Assembly: GCA_905202115.1 (NCBI GenBank)
Contig: CAJKQZ010000132.1
Location: 1-6,844 of the forward strand
Direction of reading: 5' to 3'
Length of the DNA: 6,844 nucleotides
Source: an uncultured Prevotellaceae bacterium
GTDB taxonomy: Bacteria; Bacteroidota; Bacteroidia; Bacteroidales; Bacteroidaceae
Positions 1-6,766 of the stretch are shown here, in pieces; the stretch's first letter is position 1; the number at the start of each line of letters is the position of its first letter. The position numbers and the translations under genes are program-made. The notes beneath the pieces are model-generated. The model saw only the letters and a program-made list of their open reading frames with translations. It was not told the origin of the DNA and ran no database searches.

Positions 1-50
1 CATATTTTAAAATATCTCAGAGATAATTCAAAATATGTCTGAGATAATTT
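1..50. repeat. Cluster 1 of a 21-bp palindromic tandem repeat
   Basis: Two full 21-bp units lie head to tail at 9-29 and 30-50, and positions 1-8 look like the tail of a further unit cut by the window edge. The ideal unit is AAAATATCTC, then A or T, then GAGATATTTT, so its two 10-base arms are reverse complements. The first unit has core ATCTCAGAGAT; the second has ATGTCTGAGAT, where one arm carries C to G. Both end in AATTC or AATTT instead of the ideal ATTTT. The cluster lies downstream of the antiporter gene, 69 bp past its stop codon. It is far more AT-rich than the genes. No spacer separates the units, so this is not CRISPR. Confidence 0.9.
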
Positions 51-118
51 TTCAGGGGGGCTGTAGGCCTGCCGGAAATTTCGGGAACCGGTCGTTTTTT
101 TCCTTGCATAGTGAATAA

Positions 119-2380
119 TTATTCATTCCGCCTGTTGTCGCGGAGCAACTTGTTGAGCGAATTTTTCTCGCCCACTATCCATACGATGTCGTTTTCCTTG
201 AAACGCCGCGAGGCCGACGGAAAGTCGAGCGTTTCTTTTCCGCCTTCGAAGCCTACGACCATGCAGCGGTACTTGTCGCGTATTCCGCTTTCGCCCACCG
301 TTTTGTTGCAAAGAGGCGACGAGCTTCCTATTATCAGACACTTGAGCTGTGTTTCGTGTTGCTCGGGGTGCAGTTCGACGGTTTCAATGGCTTCTGCCAT
401 TATGGTGGCGAATTTTCTGAGCTGCTCATCGCTCGCTATCACTTCCAGGCGGTCGCCCGGGTAAATCGTTTTTTCGGCTGTGGGAATGTTCTGTCGCACT
501 CCGCCGCGCAGTATCGACGACACCATTATTCCGTATTTCCGGCTGAGGTCGAGTTCTTTGAGAGTCTTGCCGGCCCATGAAGTGTTCTCGGGCACTTCAA
601 GTTCGGCAAGGTGAATCTCGCGCGAAAGCAGGCGGTTGGCGTAAAGAGGTTTGACGCGCCCGTGCATTTCGGCCTGAAGGTCGCGTGAGCGGAGGTTTTC
701 CATGAAAGTGTGTTCGAGCATTATGCTGTATTTCTTGACCTTGCGTGAATATAGCATGAGTGCTACGAGCAACATTGCAACGCCGAAGTGGATTATGCTG
801 CTGAACGGTGACAGATAGTTTATGATATAGTATGTGATGAAGCTTGCCCACATGAATCTTACTATTATCGTGAGCGCAAGCAGGGGACGGTTGCGTTTGC
901 CGCCGAGCCATAGCGATTTGTACTCTTCGGAGTGGTTTTTTCTCATAACAATGGCGCGCAGGAACGGCGACAGCAGCAGTATCGTGATAATGCCGCACAC
1001 GGCGTTGCCTATCCAATGGGTGAGCGTGTGGCGGAAAAACGGCAGCAGGAAGTTCAGGGAGATTGCCGTCACGGCAATACACAGAATAGAGTACGACAGC
1101 ATTTGTTTGGCAAGGGCGGCGAGCAGGAGTTTCCAGCTGCTGCGTCTTGCTGCGGGAGATTCGGAATGGCTTTTCTTGTCGAGAGCATTTATCAGTGCGG
1201 CGGGGAGCTTGCGCGAAGCGAATCTGTATGCCGCCGGGGCGCTGCTTATCATATAAGGAGTGAGGAACGTCGTGATTACCGACACGGCAACCACGATAGG
1301 ATAGAGAAAGCTGCTCGTTACTCCCAACGACAGTCCGAGCGAAGCAATGATGAAAGCAAATTCGCCTATTTGGGCCATGCTGAAACCGCATTGCATCGAA
1401 ATCTTTAAAGGTTGTCCGGAGAGAATGAAGCCGCCTGTGCCGAAAACCGCCTGGCCTACGAGGATTGTAAACGTTATGATGATTATCGGAAACCAGTATT
1501 GTATGAGTACGTTAGGGTCGACAAGCATTCCTACCGAAACGAAAAACACCGCGCCGAACAGATTCTTCACAGGGTCCACAAGTTTCCCTATCATGTCGGC
1601 CTCGATTGTTTCTGCAAATATGCTTCCCATCATGAAAGCCCCGAACGCCGCGCTGTATCCTAATTTCACGGCGAGTACAACCATTGCGAAACACATTCCC
1701 ACCGACACAACGAGAAGAGTTTCCTTGCCTATCCAGCGGCGGTTCTTGCGCAGCATGAGCGGAACAAGGAAAATTCCTACGAGAAAGAGCAGGGCTAAAT
1801 AGAACAGCAGCTTCAGCAGGTTGTCGAGCACGGTGATTCCTTCGAACTCCTTGCTAACGGCTATTGTGGAGAGGATAACCATTAACAGAATGCCGAGAAT
1901 GTCTTCGAGCACCAGTACGCTGAGCACGTTCGAGGAGAACCGTTGTCCGCGAAGCCCGAGATCGTCGAACGCCTTATATATAATGGTCGTTGACGACATG
2001 GCGAGCATTCCTCCGAGGAACAGACTGTCCATTCGCGACCACCCGAAAGCGTGCCCCACCAATGAACCCAGCATACTCATGGCGAAGATTATCGTTATGG
2101 CGGCTATTACCGGCTTGCTGCCCATTTTAAGGATTTTCTTGAAGCTGAATTCTATTCCCAATGTGAACATCAGGAAAATCACTCCTATGTTGGCCCATGT
2201 TTCGACGGTACTAATGTCGTTCACCGTGGGAGTGTAGGGCATGTGGGGGCCGGCAAGGAATCCCGCAACGATGTATCCGAGCACGAGCGGCTGCCTGAGG
2301 CGTTTGAATATCAGTGTGACGGCGCCGGCAAGTACGAGAATCAACGCGAGGTCGTATATAAGATCGGGAAGATGTTCCAT
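119..2380 (-). CDS. CPA2-family cation:proton antiporter with two C-terminal RCK-C-like domains
   Basis: This 753-residue inner-membrane protein probably exchanges Na+ or K+ for protons, contributing to cation and pH homeostasis. Residues about 5-380 form a Na+/H+-exchanger domain with roughly a dozen hydrophobic helices. Family motifs include ASSTTIIYKAF near 127-137, LVLEDI with adjacent acidic residues E159 and D160 at the expected transport site, GYSAAFGAFMMGSIFAE at 241-257, and FFVSVGMLVD at 279-288. About four more hydrophobic segments follow at 417-450, 457-478, 500-523 and 527-544. The cytoplasmic tail has a TrkA-C/RCK-C-like domain at about 588-657 and a more divergent second one at about 683-746. 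No Rossmann NAD-binding RCK-N domain is visible between membrane part and tail, unlike KefB/KefC. Such tails usually gate transport in response to a small ligand. The start at 2380 gives a normal N-terminus just before helix 1. A 68-bp gap without an obvious terminator or strong promoter separates it from the upstream SUFU-domain gene, so co-transcription is possible. Ion specificity cannot be read from sequence. Confidence 0.93.
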   Translation of the reverse strand: MEHLPDLIYDLALILVLAGAVTLIFKRLRQPLVLGYIVAGFLAGPHMPYTPTVNDISTVETWANIGVIFLMFTLGIEFSFKKILKMGSKPVIAAITIIFAMSMLGSLVGHAFGWSRMDSLFLGGMLAMSSTTIIYKAFDDLGLRGQRFSSNVLSVLVLEDILGILLMVILSTIAVSKEFEGITVLDNLLKLLFYLALLFLVGIFLVPLMLRKNRRWIGKETLLVVSVGMCFAMVVLAVKLGYSAAFGAFMMGSIFAETIEADMIGKLVDPVKNLFGAVFFVSVGMLVDPNVLIQYWFPIIIITFTILVGQAVFGTGGFILSGQPLKISMQCGFSMAQIGEFAFIIASLGLSLGVTSSFLYPIVVAVSVITTFLTPYMISSAPAAYRFASRKLPAALINALDKKSHSESPAARRSSWKLLLAALAKQMLSYSILCIAVTAISLNFLLPFFRHTLTHWIGNAVCGIITILLLSPFLRAIVMRKNHSEEYKSLWLGGKRNRPLLALTIIVRFMWASFITYYIINYLSPFSSIIHFGVAMLLVALMLYSRKVKKYSIMLEHTFMENLRSRDLQAEMHGRVKPLYANRLLSREIHLAELEVPENTSWAGKTLKELDLSRKYGIMVSSILRGGVRQNIPTAEKTIYPGDRLEVIASDEQLRKFATIMAEAIETVELHPEQHETQLKCLIIGSSSPLCNKTVGESGIRDKYRCMVVGFEGGKETLDFPSASRRFKENDIVWIVGEKNSLNKLLRDNRRNE

Positions 2381-2448
2381 TTTATGCTTTATATGGTGGA
2401 AAATGTTGGTTTATATCGTAACGGGACAAGGCGTGCCGCTATATGCCA

Positions 2449-3696
2449 TTAGTCTTTAAGCAACCGGTTGAAATGTTCGAGAATTTTTTCTCGGAATATG
2501 TGCATGCGTTCTTCGTCAGGAGCGTCTTCGATAGCCTCAAGGTCTATGTCGAATATGAATTTGCAGGCTTCGGCGTAGCTGTGACCGTTTTCTAAAAAAT
2601 CTATTTCCTCCTGGGCAATCGGAATTACCTGCATTAAGCGCACGGTTCGTCCGGAGGGGAGATTAACGCTTGTTTCGAAGCAGGGGTCGGGCAGGGGATA
2701 GTCTAAATAAGCCCCGCAAGCGTTGGTGGAAGGGTCGAAATTCTCTGGAAAAGACAGAAAATAATTCGGAGTAAAGTAATTGTCGGCACCAATCGACTCA
2801 CGGGCGCAGTCCTTGAGCATTTGCAGAGGCCACCAGTGCTTTTGTTTTTCGTAGTCTTCTCCTGAAACGTTCCAGTTGGCGGGAAGATGAACGGCATATT
2901 CCAGGCGCTCGGCCGTATGGTGCTGCATTCTTTCATCATAAGGCACTTCCATTCTGTATGCTCCCGCGCCGATTGTGCAGACCGTGTAGTACGGGCGGTT
3001 TTCCGAAGGTTCTATGACGGCAAGGTCGAGATGTATGTCGGGAGATTGCTTTTCGTGCCCCACGAGTGCTATGTTGCCGAATTTCTTTTCTATGCAATTT
3101 TCTATGCATTGCGACTCTTCATCGCTGTAACGGTCGGGCTGTTCTTCAGGACTGAAACCTTCGAGTGCAAGTTGCCAATAGCAGAGGATGTTTCTGCGGG
3201 CCTCGGTCATGCCTTTGTGGAAAAGCAGATATTCATCAGCACCGACAGATTCTTTCTTCATACTTATGGCTGCGAAATCTTTGTAGAAAATCACGTGTTT
3301 CACTAAAGTCCATGCGTCTGTCTCGCCGCGGATGTAAGTTCCTTCATCGCATTTTACGTAGAGCGAAATGCCGTGTTTGTCTATGGCATAGTGGCAATTG
3401 CCCCGCCGCAGCACACGGTATAGTCTGCCGTAGTTGAACGCAAGCGAGCCTCTGAGAATCACCGTAAGCGCGATAAAAATGATGAGCGGCTCGAATTTGC
3501 CGGTGAAAATACCCCAAATCACGGCAAACACGAGAAATGCCAGTTGCAAACCGTAGCGCACGGGGCTTTCGAGCATAGTGTGCTTCATTCCGCGCCAGAT
3601 GAAACGGCATATTCCGCTTTCGTTCCGGAACATCATGGGTTGCGGGGTGCCGAGGTCTTTAATATGTTTTACGTTGTCGGGGGTGATGAATTCCAT
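2449..3696 (-). CDS. Membrane protein with C-terminal suppressor-of-fused (SUFU)-like domain
   Basis: This is a 415-residue protein of unknown cellular role. Two hydrophobic segments at about 46-65 and 68-84 suggest a membrane hairpin near the N-terminus. Residues about 100-180 form a small mixed domain, with phrases such as AIDKHGISLYV and YLLFHKG, that could be a YcxB- or PH-like fold; this is a weak impression. Residues about 205-385 match my memory of the bacterial SUFU family: HLDLAVIEPSENRPYYTVCT at 222-241, LEYAVHLPANW at 265-275, WWPLQMLKDCAR at 288-299, then a proline-rich stretch, LPSGRTVRLMQVIPIAQEE at 346-364 and a helical C-terminus. In bacteria SUFU domains have been proposed as immunity proteins of polymorphic toxin systems, but no toxin gene is adjacent, so that role is not supported here. 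The start at 3696 follows an A/T-rich leader and lies 14 bp from repeat cluster 2. The gene may share a transcript with the antiporter downstream. The SUFU call is fairly confident; function is not assigned. Confidence 0.85.
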   Translation of the reverse strand: MEFITPDNVKHIKDLGTPQPMMFRNESGICRFIWRGMKHTMLESPVRYGLQLAFLVFAVIWGIFTGKFEPLIIFIALTVILRGSLAFNYGRLYRVLRRGNCHYAIDKHGISLYVKCDEGTYIRGETDAWTLVKHVIFYKDFAAISMKKESVGADEYLLFHKGMTEARRNILCYWQLALEGFSPEEQPDRYSDEESQCIENCIEKKFGNIALVGHEKQSPDIHLDLAVIEPSENRPYYTVCTIGAGAYRMEVPYDERMQHHTAERLEYAVHLPANWNVSGEDYEKQKHWWPLQMLKDCARESIGADNYFTPNYFLSFPENFDPSTNACGAYLDYPLPDPCFETSVNLPSGRTVRLMQVIPIAQEEIDFLENGHSYAEACKFIFDIDLEAIEDAPDEERMHIFREKILEHFNRLLKD

Positions 3697-3710
3697 TCGG
3701 GAGCAATTTA

Positions 3711-3773
3711 AAATTATCTCTGAGATATTTTAAAATATGTCTGAGATAATTCAAAATATCTCAGAGATGTTTT
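3711..3773. repeat. Cluster 2 of the 21-bp palindromic repeat, three units
   Basis: Three contiguous 21-bp units occupy 3711-3731, 3732-3752 and 3753-3773. Their cores are ATCTCTGAGAT, ATGTCTGAGAT and ATCTCAGAGAT. The first unit read on the minus strand is almost identical to the first unit of cluster 1, so units occur in both orientations. The junctions are also dyads: ATATTTT followed by AAAATAT spans the boundary of the first two units. The cluster ends 14 bp upstream of the SUFU-gene start, where a promoter would be expected. I find no convincing TAnnTTTG box with a −33 partner inside it; the nearest is TAATTTTA at 3716-3709 on the minus strand, too close to the start codon to be persuasive. 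Confidence 0.93.
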
Positions 3774-3818
3774 TTGCGGCTAACCGGAGTGCACCGTATG
3801 ATTGCGGTATTGAAATTT

Positions 3819-3852
3819 GCGGCGCAGCATTTTCCGTTTTGTGCTGCGCCGC
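3819..3852 (-). terminator. Hairpin downstream of pepT, probable terminator
   Basis: An 11-bp perfect GC-rich stem, GCGGCGCAGCA at 3819-3829 pairing with TGCTGCGCCGC at 3842-3852, encloses a 12-base loop. Read on the minus strand it starts 10 bases after the pepT stop codon and is followed only by AAATTTC, a weak U tract. It most likely ends or protects the 3' end of the pepT transcript and would uncouple pepT from the SUFU gene 166 bp away. The stem is unambiguous; the terminator role is inferred from position. Confidence 0.7.
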
Positions 3853-3862
3853 TTTGTGGTTT

Positions 3863-5092
3863 TCAGTCGTGGAATTGTGCCGAGAGTTCGCATATTTTCA
3901 CGATTACCCGCATGGCTTTTTCCATAGACTGTATGGGAACGAATTCATAAGGGCCGTGGAAGTTTATTCCTCCAGCAAAGATATTGGGACATGGCAGACC
4001 TTTGAATGAAAGCTGGGCGCCGTCGGTGCCGCCGCGTATGGCGCGCACTTTGGGCGAGACTCCCGTTTCCTGCATTGCCTTTATAACGATGTCGATTATG
4101 TGGAGCAACGGCTCTATCTTCTCACGCATGTTGTAGTATTGGTCGGAAATGTCGGCCGATACCGTGCCGTCGCCGTATTTTGCGTTAAGTTCCGTTACGA
4201 GCTTGCGGAAAAAGTCCTTGCGTGCCTCGAATTTCTTGCGGTCGTGGTCGCGTATGATGTAGTTTACCGAAGCGCGCTCCACATTTCCCTCAACGCCTAT
4301 CAGATGATAGAAGCCCTCGTAATCCTGCGTGGTTTCGGGGGTCTGGTCGGCCGGAATCTTCTCTATTAGTTCGGCGGCAATGCGCGCGGCGTTGACCATT
4401 TTGTTTTTTGCATAGCCTGGATGTACGCTAACTCCCTTGATTTGTATTTTGGCCGAGGCGGCGTTGAAGTTTTCGTACTCGATTTCGCCCACATCTCCGC
4501 CGTCCATAGTGTATGCCCAGTCGCAGCCGAAACGTTCTACGTCGAATTTGTGTGCTCCGAGCCCGATTTCCTCGTCGGGATTGAAAGCTATGCGTATATC
4601 TCCGTGTTCGATTTCGGGATGTTCCTTGAGATATATCATAGCCTGCACTATTTCGGCTATGCCGGCTTTGTCGTCTGCTCCGAGCAGGGTGTGGCCGTCG
4701 GTTACAATGAGGTCTTCGCCCTTGTGTGCGAGAAGTTCCGGAAACACTGCGGGAGAAAGCACGATTTTGTCTTCTTCGGAGAGTGTTATGTCGTTGCCGT
4801 CGTAGTTTTCGACTATTCTCGGCTTTACGTTCGCCCCGCTGCAGTCGGGACTTGTGTCGTAATGGGAGATGAATCCTACTACCGGCGTTTTCTTGTCGGT
4901 GTTGGCCGGAAGAGTGGCGTATAAGTAACCGTTTTCATCGAGGTAAACGTCATCGAGTCCTAAGCTGTCGAGTTCTTTTTTAAGATATTCGGCAAATACG
5001 AGCTGTTTCGGCGTGCTCGGCGTGGTCTGGCTCGAGTCGTCCGACTGCGTGTCGTAGCTTACGTAGTTTAAAAATCTTTTTATCAGGTCCAT
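3863..5092 (-). CDS. pepT: Peptidase T (tripeptide aminopeptidase)
   Basis: This 409-residue cytoplasmic M20-family metallopeptidase removes the N-terminal residue from tripeptides, a late step in peptide breakdown and amino-acid recycling. All expected dinuclear-zinc residues are visible at nearly the same numbers as in the enterobacterial enzyme: H77 in SHYDTSPD with D79, D140 in LGADDKAG, catalytic E174 and metal ligand E175 in NPDEEIG, D197 in YTMDGGDVGE, and H379 in GGINFHGPYE. The dimerisation (lid) domain falls at about 210-320. Length is normal for the family. The reading frame is open upstream to an ATG at 5185, but that 31-residue extension (residues such as FFYYICNCYTHTN) is not family-like and contains the likely −7 promoter box. 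The ATG at 5092, giving MDLIKRFLNYVSYDTQSD, is therefore chosen. Its leader is A-rich with no Shine-Dalgarno sequence. It is divergently arranged with the small lipoprotein gene and appears monocistronic, with a hairpin just after the stop. Confidence 0.97.
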   Translation of the reverse strand: MDLIKRFLNYVSYDTQSDDSSQTTPSTPKQLVFAEYLKKELDSLGLDDVYLDENGYLYATLPANTDKKTPVVGFISHYDTSPDCSGANVKPRIVENYDGNDITLSEEDKIVLSPAVFPELLAHKGEDLIVTDGHTLLGADDKAGIAEIVQAMIYLKEHPEIEHGDIRIAFNPDEEIGLGAHKFDVERFGCDWAYTMDGGDVGEIEYENFNAASAKIQIKGVSVHPGYAKNKMVNAARIAAELIEKIPADQTPETTQDYEGFYHLIGVEGNVERASVNYIIRDHDRKKFEARKDFFRKLVTELNAKYGDGTVSADISDQYYNMREKIEPLLHIIDIVIKAMQETGVSPKVRAIRGGTDGAQLSFKGLPCPNIFAGGINFHGPYEFVPIQSMEKAMRVIVKICELSAQFHD

Positions 5093-5141
5093 TTTAGGTG
5101 TGTTTTTATTTCTTTTTGCGTTTGTGTGCGTATAACAGTTA

Positions 5142-5149
5142 CAAATGTA
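5142..5149 (-). promoter_or_regulatory. Putative pepT −7 promoter box
   Basis: The minus strand reads TACATTTG here, a full match to the Bacteroidetes −7 consensus TAnnTTTG. It would place transcription start near 5136 and give a leader of roughly 40-45 bases before the ATG at 5092. I see no good TTG −33 element at 19-21 bases upstream, so this is a partial promoter match. It supports the shorter pepT start. Confidence 0.5.
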
Positions 5150-5171
5150 GTAAAAAAATGTTTGCAGTGCC

Positions 5172-5200
5172 TTGCTTTTGAGCATTATAACCTAACTTTA
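5172..5200 (+). promoter_or_regulatory. Putative promoter of the small lipoprotein gene
   Basis: TTG at 5172-5174 and TAACTTTA at 5193-5200 (seven of eight positions of TAnnTTTG) are separated by 18 bases, close to the spacing of Bacteroidetes primary-sigma promoters. Transcription would begin near 5207, leaving a short leader before ATG 5220 or ATG 5226. It lies back to back with the pepT promoter in the same 127-bp divergent region. Confidence 0.45.
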
Positions 5201-5219
5201 CCGGCACAGAACACACTTT

Positions 5220-5540
5220 ATGTTTATGAAACGCTTTGTCGAATTTTCCGTTTTGCTTGTCGTGGCTATTGCGTGCTGCTGTTGCGGCTCGATGAGCGGA
5301 GGCACGAGCAACCGTTATGTTATAAGTCCTGTTACCGACACTATAACGATTAGGTTGTCGGGATATGAGAATGAGCTTTGCGAGGTGAAAATTTACGGAA
5401 ACAACGCATATTTCCGTGGCACCGATTATGTTTCGGGCGGGTGCGTGAAGTTCGGAGTCAGTTCGCTGCCTGCAGGACGCCACCGCGTGGGAATTCGGGT
5501 GGGCGACCTTGTGGCCGACGAGAACTTCGTGAAAAGATAA
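5220..5540 (+). CDS. Small putative lipoprotein, function unknown
   Basis: This 106-residue ORF is the only plus-strand gene. The N-terminus MFMKRF plus the hydrophobic stretch FSVLLVVAIA at 9-18 runs into four consecutive cysteines at 19-22, resembling a lipoprotein signal peptide with C19 as the likely lipidated residue. The −3 position is Ala (AIAC), an imperfect lipobox, so exact processing is uncertain. After a short SMSGGTS linker the mature part looks β-rich: TITIRLSGYENELCEVKIYG at 41-60, then VSSLPAGRHRVGIRVGD at 80-96 and a basic end, ENFVKR. The order IYG, LPAG, paired β strands and FVKR recalls type A C-terminal sorting domains of the type IX secretion system, but here such a fold would be almost the whole protein, so this is only a resemblance. 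Support for a real gene comes from a promoter-like sequence, a signal peptide and a strong terminator starting at its stop codon. Start could be ATG 5220 or ATG 5226; the second gives the more typical MKRF. Confidence 0.75.
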   Translation: MFMKRFVEFSVLLVVAIACCCCGSMSGGTSNRYVISPVTDTITIRLSGYENELCEVKIYGNNAYFRGTDYVSGGCVKFGVSSLPAGRHRVGIRVGDLVADENFVKR

Positions 5541-5577
5541 TCAAACGGGCTGCACTCAATGTGCAGCCCGTTTGATT
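5539..5577. terminator. Bidirectional terminator between lipoprotein gene and trpS
   Basis: A perfect 17-bp inverted repeat, 5539-5555 against 5561-5577, surrounds a 5-base loop (TCAAT). The stem has a GC-rich core (CGGGCTGCAC) flanked by A-rich and T-rich ends, so each strand shows a hairpin followed by T residues. It overlaps the final bases of the lipoprotein stop codon and lies about 42 bp past the trpS stop, between convergent genes. This is a textbook bidirectional intrinsic terminator. Confidence 0.93.
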
Positions 5578-5618
5578 TGTAATATGTTCGGGTCGGGCAG
5601 TTTCATACCGCCTGCAAT

Positions 5619-6713
5619 TTATTTTCCGGCAAAGCGGTCGGCTTGTTCGGCTATAAGTTTGTTGTCGTCGAAATAGTCTATTTTCATTGCTTTTCTCACG
5701 GCCGAGAGTGTGTCGGCGGCTTTTTCGCGTGCGTTCTCGCAGCCTTTTTTCAGAATGTCGTAAACGGCGGGTATGTCTTTTTCGAATTCCTTACGCTTTG
5801 CGCGAACAGGTTCAAGCGTTTCCTCCATAATGGCATTGAGGAAGTTTTTCACCTTTACGTCTCCCAGTCCGCCGCGGCGGTAATGGTCTTTCAGCTCATC
5901 GAGGTTAGCGTATTCGGGCAGGTAACGGCCGAAATGTTCCGGCAGACAGAAAGCGTCGAGATATGTAAAGACTGTATTGCCCTCCACGTTTCCAGGATCG
6001 CTCACGCGCAGGTGTGTGGGGTCGGTGTACATGGAGCGGATTTTCTGTTTCACCTCGTCGGCGGTGTCGGAAAGGAATATGCAATTCCCGAGCGACTTGC
6101 TCATTTTTGCCTTGCCGTCGGTTCCGGGCAGGCGCAGGCACGCGGCATTGTCGGGCAGAAGGATGTTTGGCTCGACGAGCGTTTCGCCGTAGATATAGTT
6201 GAAGCGGCGCGCTATCTCGACGGCTTGTTCGATCATCGGTTTCTGATCTTCGCCGGCCGGCACGGTCGTGGCCTGGAATGCCGTGATGTCGGCGGCCTGG
6301 CTGATAGGATAGGTGAAGAATCCCACGGGTATGCTCGTCTCGAAGTTGCGCATCTGTATCTCGGTCTTGACCGTGGGGTTGCGCTGCAGGCGCGAAACGG
6401 TGACGAGGTTCATGTAGTATGCGCTCAGTTCGTAGAGCTCGCGTATCTGCGACTGTACGAAAAGCGTCGATACCGACGGGTCGATACCTACCGACAGCCA
6501 GTCGAGGGCAACCTCTATGATGTTCTGGCGGATTTTCTCGGGATTGTCCATGTTGTCGGTCAGAGCCTGTGCGTCGGCTATGAAAATGAATATCTTGTCG
6601 TATTTGCCGCTGTTCTGCAACTCAACACGGCGGCGCAGCGAGCCTACGTAGTGGCCTATATGCAGGCGTCCGGTAGGGCGGTCGCCGGTAAGGATTATTT
6701 TTTCGTTGTTCAT
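5619..6713 (-). CDS. trpS: Tryptophan--tRNA ligase (TrpRS)
   Basis: This 364-residue class I aminoacyl-tRNA synthetase activates tryptophan with ATP and loads it onto tRNA-Trp in the cytoplasm. The Rossmann catalytic core begins with GDRPTGRLHIGHYVGSL at 10-26, containing the HIGH signature at 18-21. The substrate-binding loop VPAGEDQKP lies at 151-159 and the KMSKS signature at 203-207 (KAKMSKSLGN). The C-terminal half is the helical anticodon-binding region, ending in a lysine-rich helix and a short tail. It is somewhat longer than the roughly 330-residue enzymes of E. coli and Bacillus, without any break. The ATG at 6713 places the signature motif at the usual distance from the N-terminus and follows a recognisable promoter. 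It appears monocistronic: promoter immediately upstream, intrinsic terminator downstream. A tRNA-like T-box leader is not present, because the predicted leader is only about 15-20 bases. Confidence 0.98.
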   Translation of the reverse strand: MNNEKIILTGDRPTGRLHIGHYVGSLRRRVELQNSGKYDKIFIFIADAQALTDNMDNPEKIRQNIIEVALDWLSVGIDPSVSTLFVQSQIRELYELSAYYMNLVTVSRLQRNPTVKTEIQMRNFETSIPVGFFTYPISQAADITAFQATTVPAGEDQKPMIEQAVEIARRFNYIYGETLVEPNILLPDNAACLRLPGTDGKAKMSKSLGNCIFLSDTADEVKQKIRSMYTDPTHLRVSDPGNVEGNTVFTYLDAFCLPEHFGRYLPEYANLDELKDHYRRGGLGDVKVKNFLNAIMEETLEPVRAKRKEFEKDIPAVYDILKKGCENAREKAADTLSAVRKAMKIDYFDDNKLIAEQADRFAGK

Positions 6714-6735
6714 TTTATGATTATGAATTTCTCCG

Positions 6736-6766
6736 CAAAGATAGTCAAAGGCGGGGGCAGGACAAA
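6736..6766 (-). promoter_or_regulatory. trpS: trpS promoter, Bacteroidetes type
   Basis: On the minus strand TTTG at 6766-6763 (−33) and TATCTTTG at 6743-6736 (−7, full match to TAnnTTTG) are separated by exactly 19 bases. Transcription would start near 6729, about 15-20 bases before the ATG, with an A/T-rich leader. The −33 TTTG is itself the end of TAACTTTG (6770-6763), another full −7 match, so a second weaker upstream start is possible, though I see no TTG −33 partner for it. Confidence 0.75.

Noticed and set aside
1..50. CRISPR array
   Set aside because: The repeats are contiguous with a strict 21-bp period, have no unique spacers, and no cas gene is present.
51..118. Intrinsic terminator after the antiporter gene
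   Set aside because: Only very short inverted matches (such as CAGG with CCTG, or the loop-less GAAATTTC palindrome) can be found; none makes a convincing stem with a U tract.
597..1391. 264-codon minus-strand ORF inside the antiporter gene
   Set aside because: It overlaps the antiporter in another frame, is full of Arg, His and Pro, has no recognisable motif, and the antiporter frame shows clear membrane helices throughout.
2449..3696. Polymorphic-toxin immunity locus because of the SUFU domain
   Set aside because: There is no adjacent toxin, Rhs, or secretion-tagged gene, and the neighbours are housekeeping genes.
3711..3773. Repeat clusters as rho-independent terminators
   Set aside because: The palindromes are AT-rich, have essentially no loop when folded as single units, and two of the three clusters lie upstream of genes.
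5093..5185. Upstream 31-residue N-terminal extension of pepT
   Set aside because: Family alignment begins at the ATG at 5092, the extension is not family-like, and the likely −7 promoter box lies inside it.
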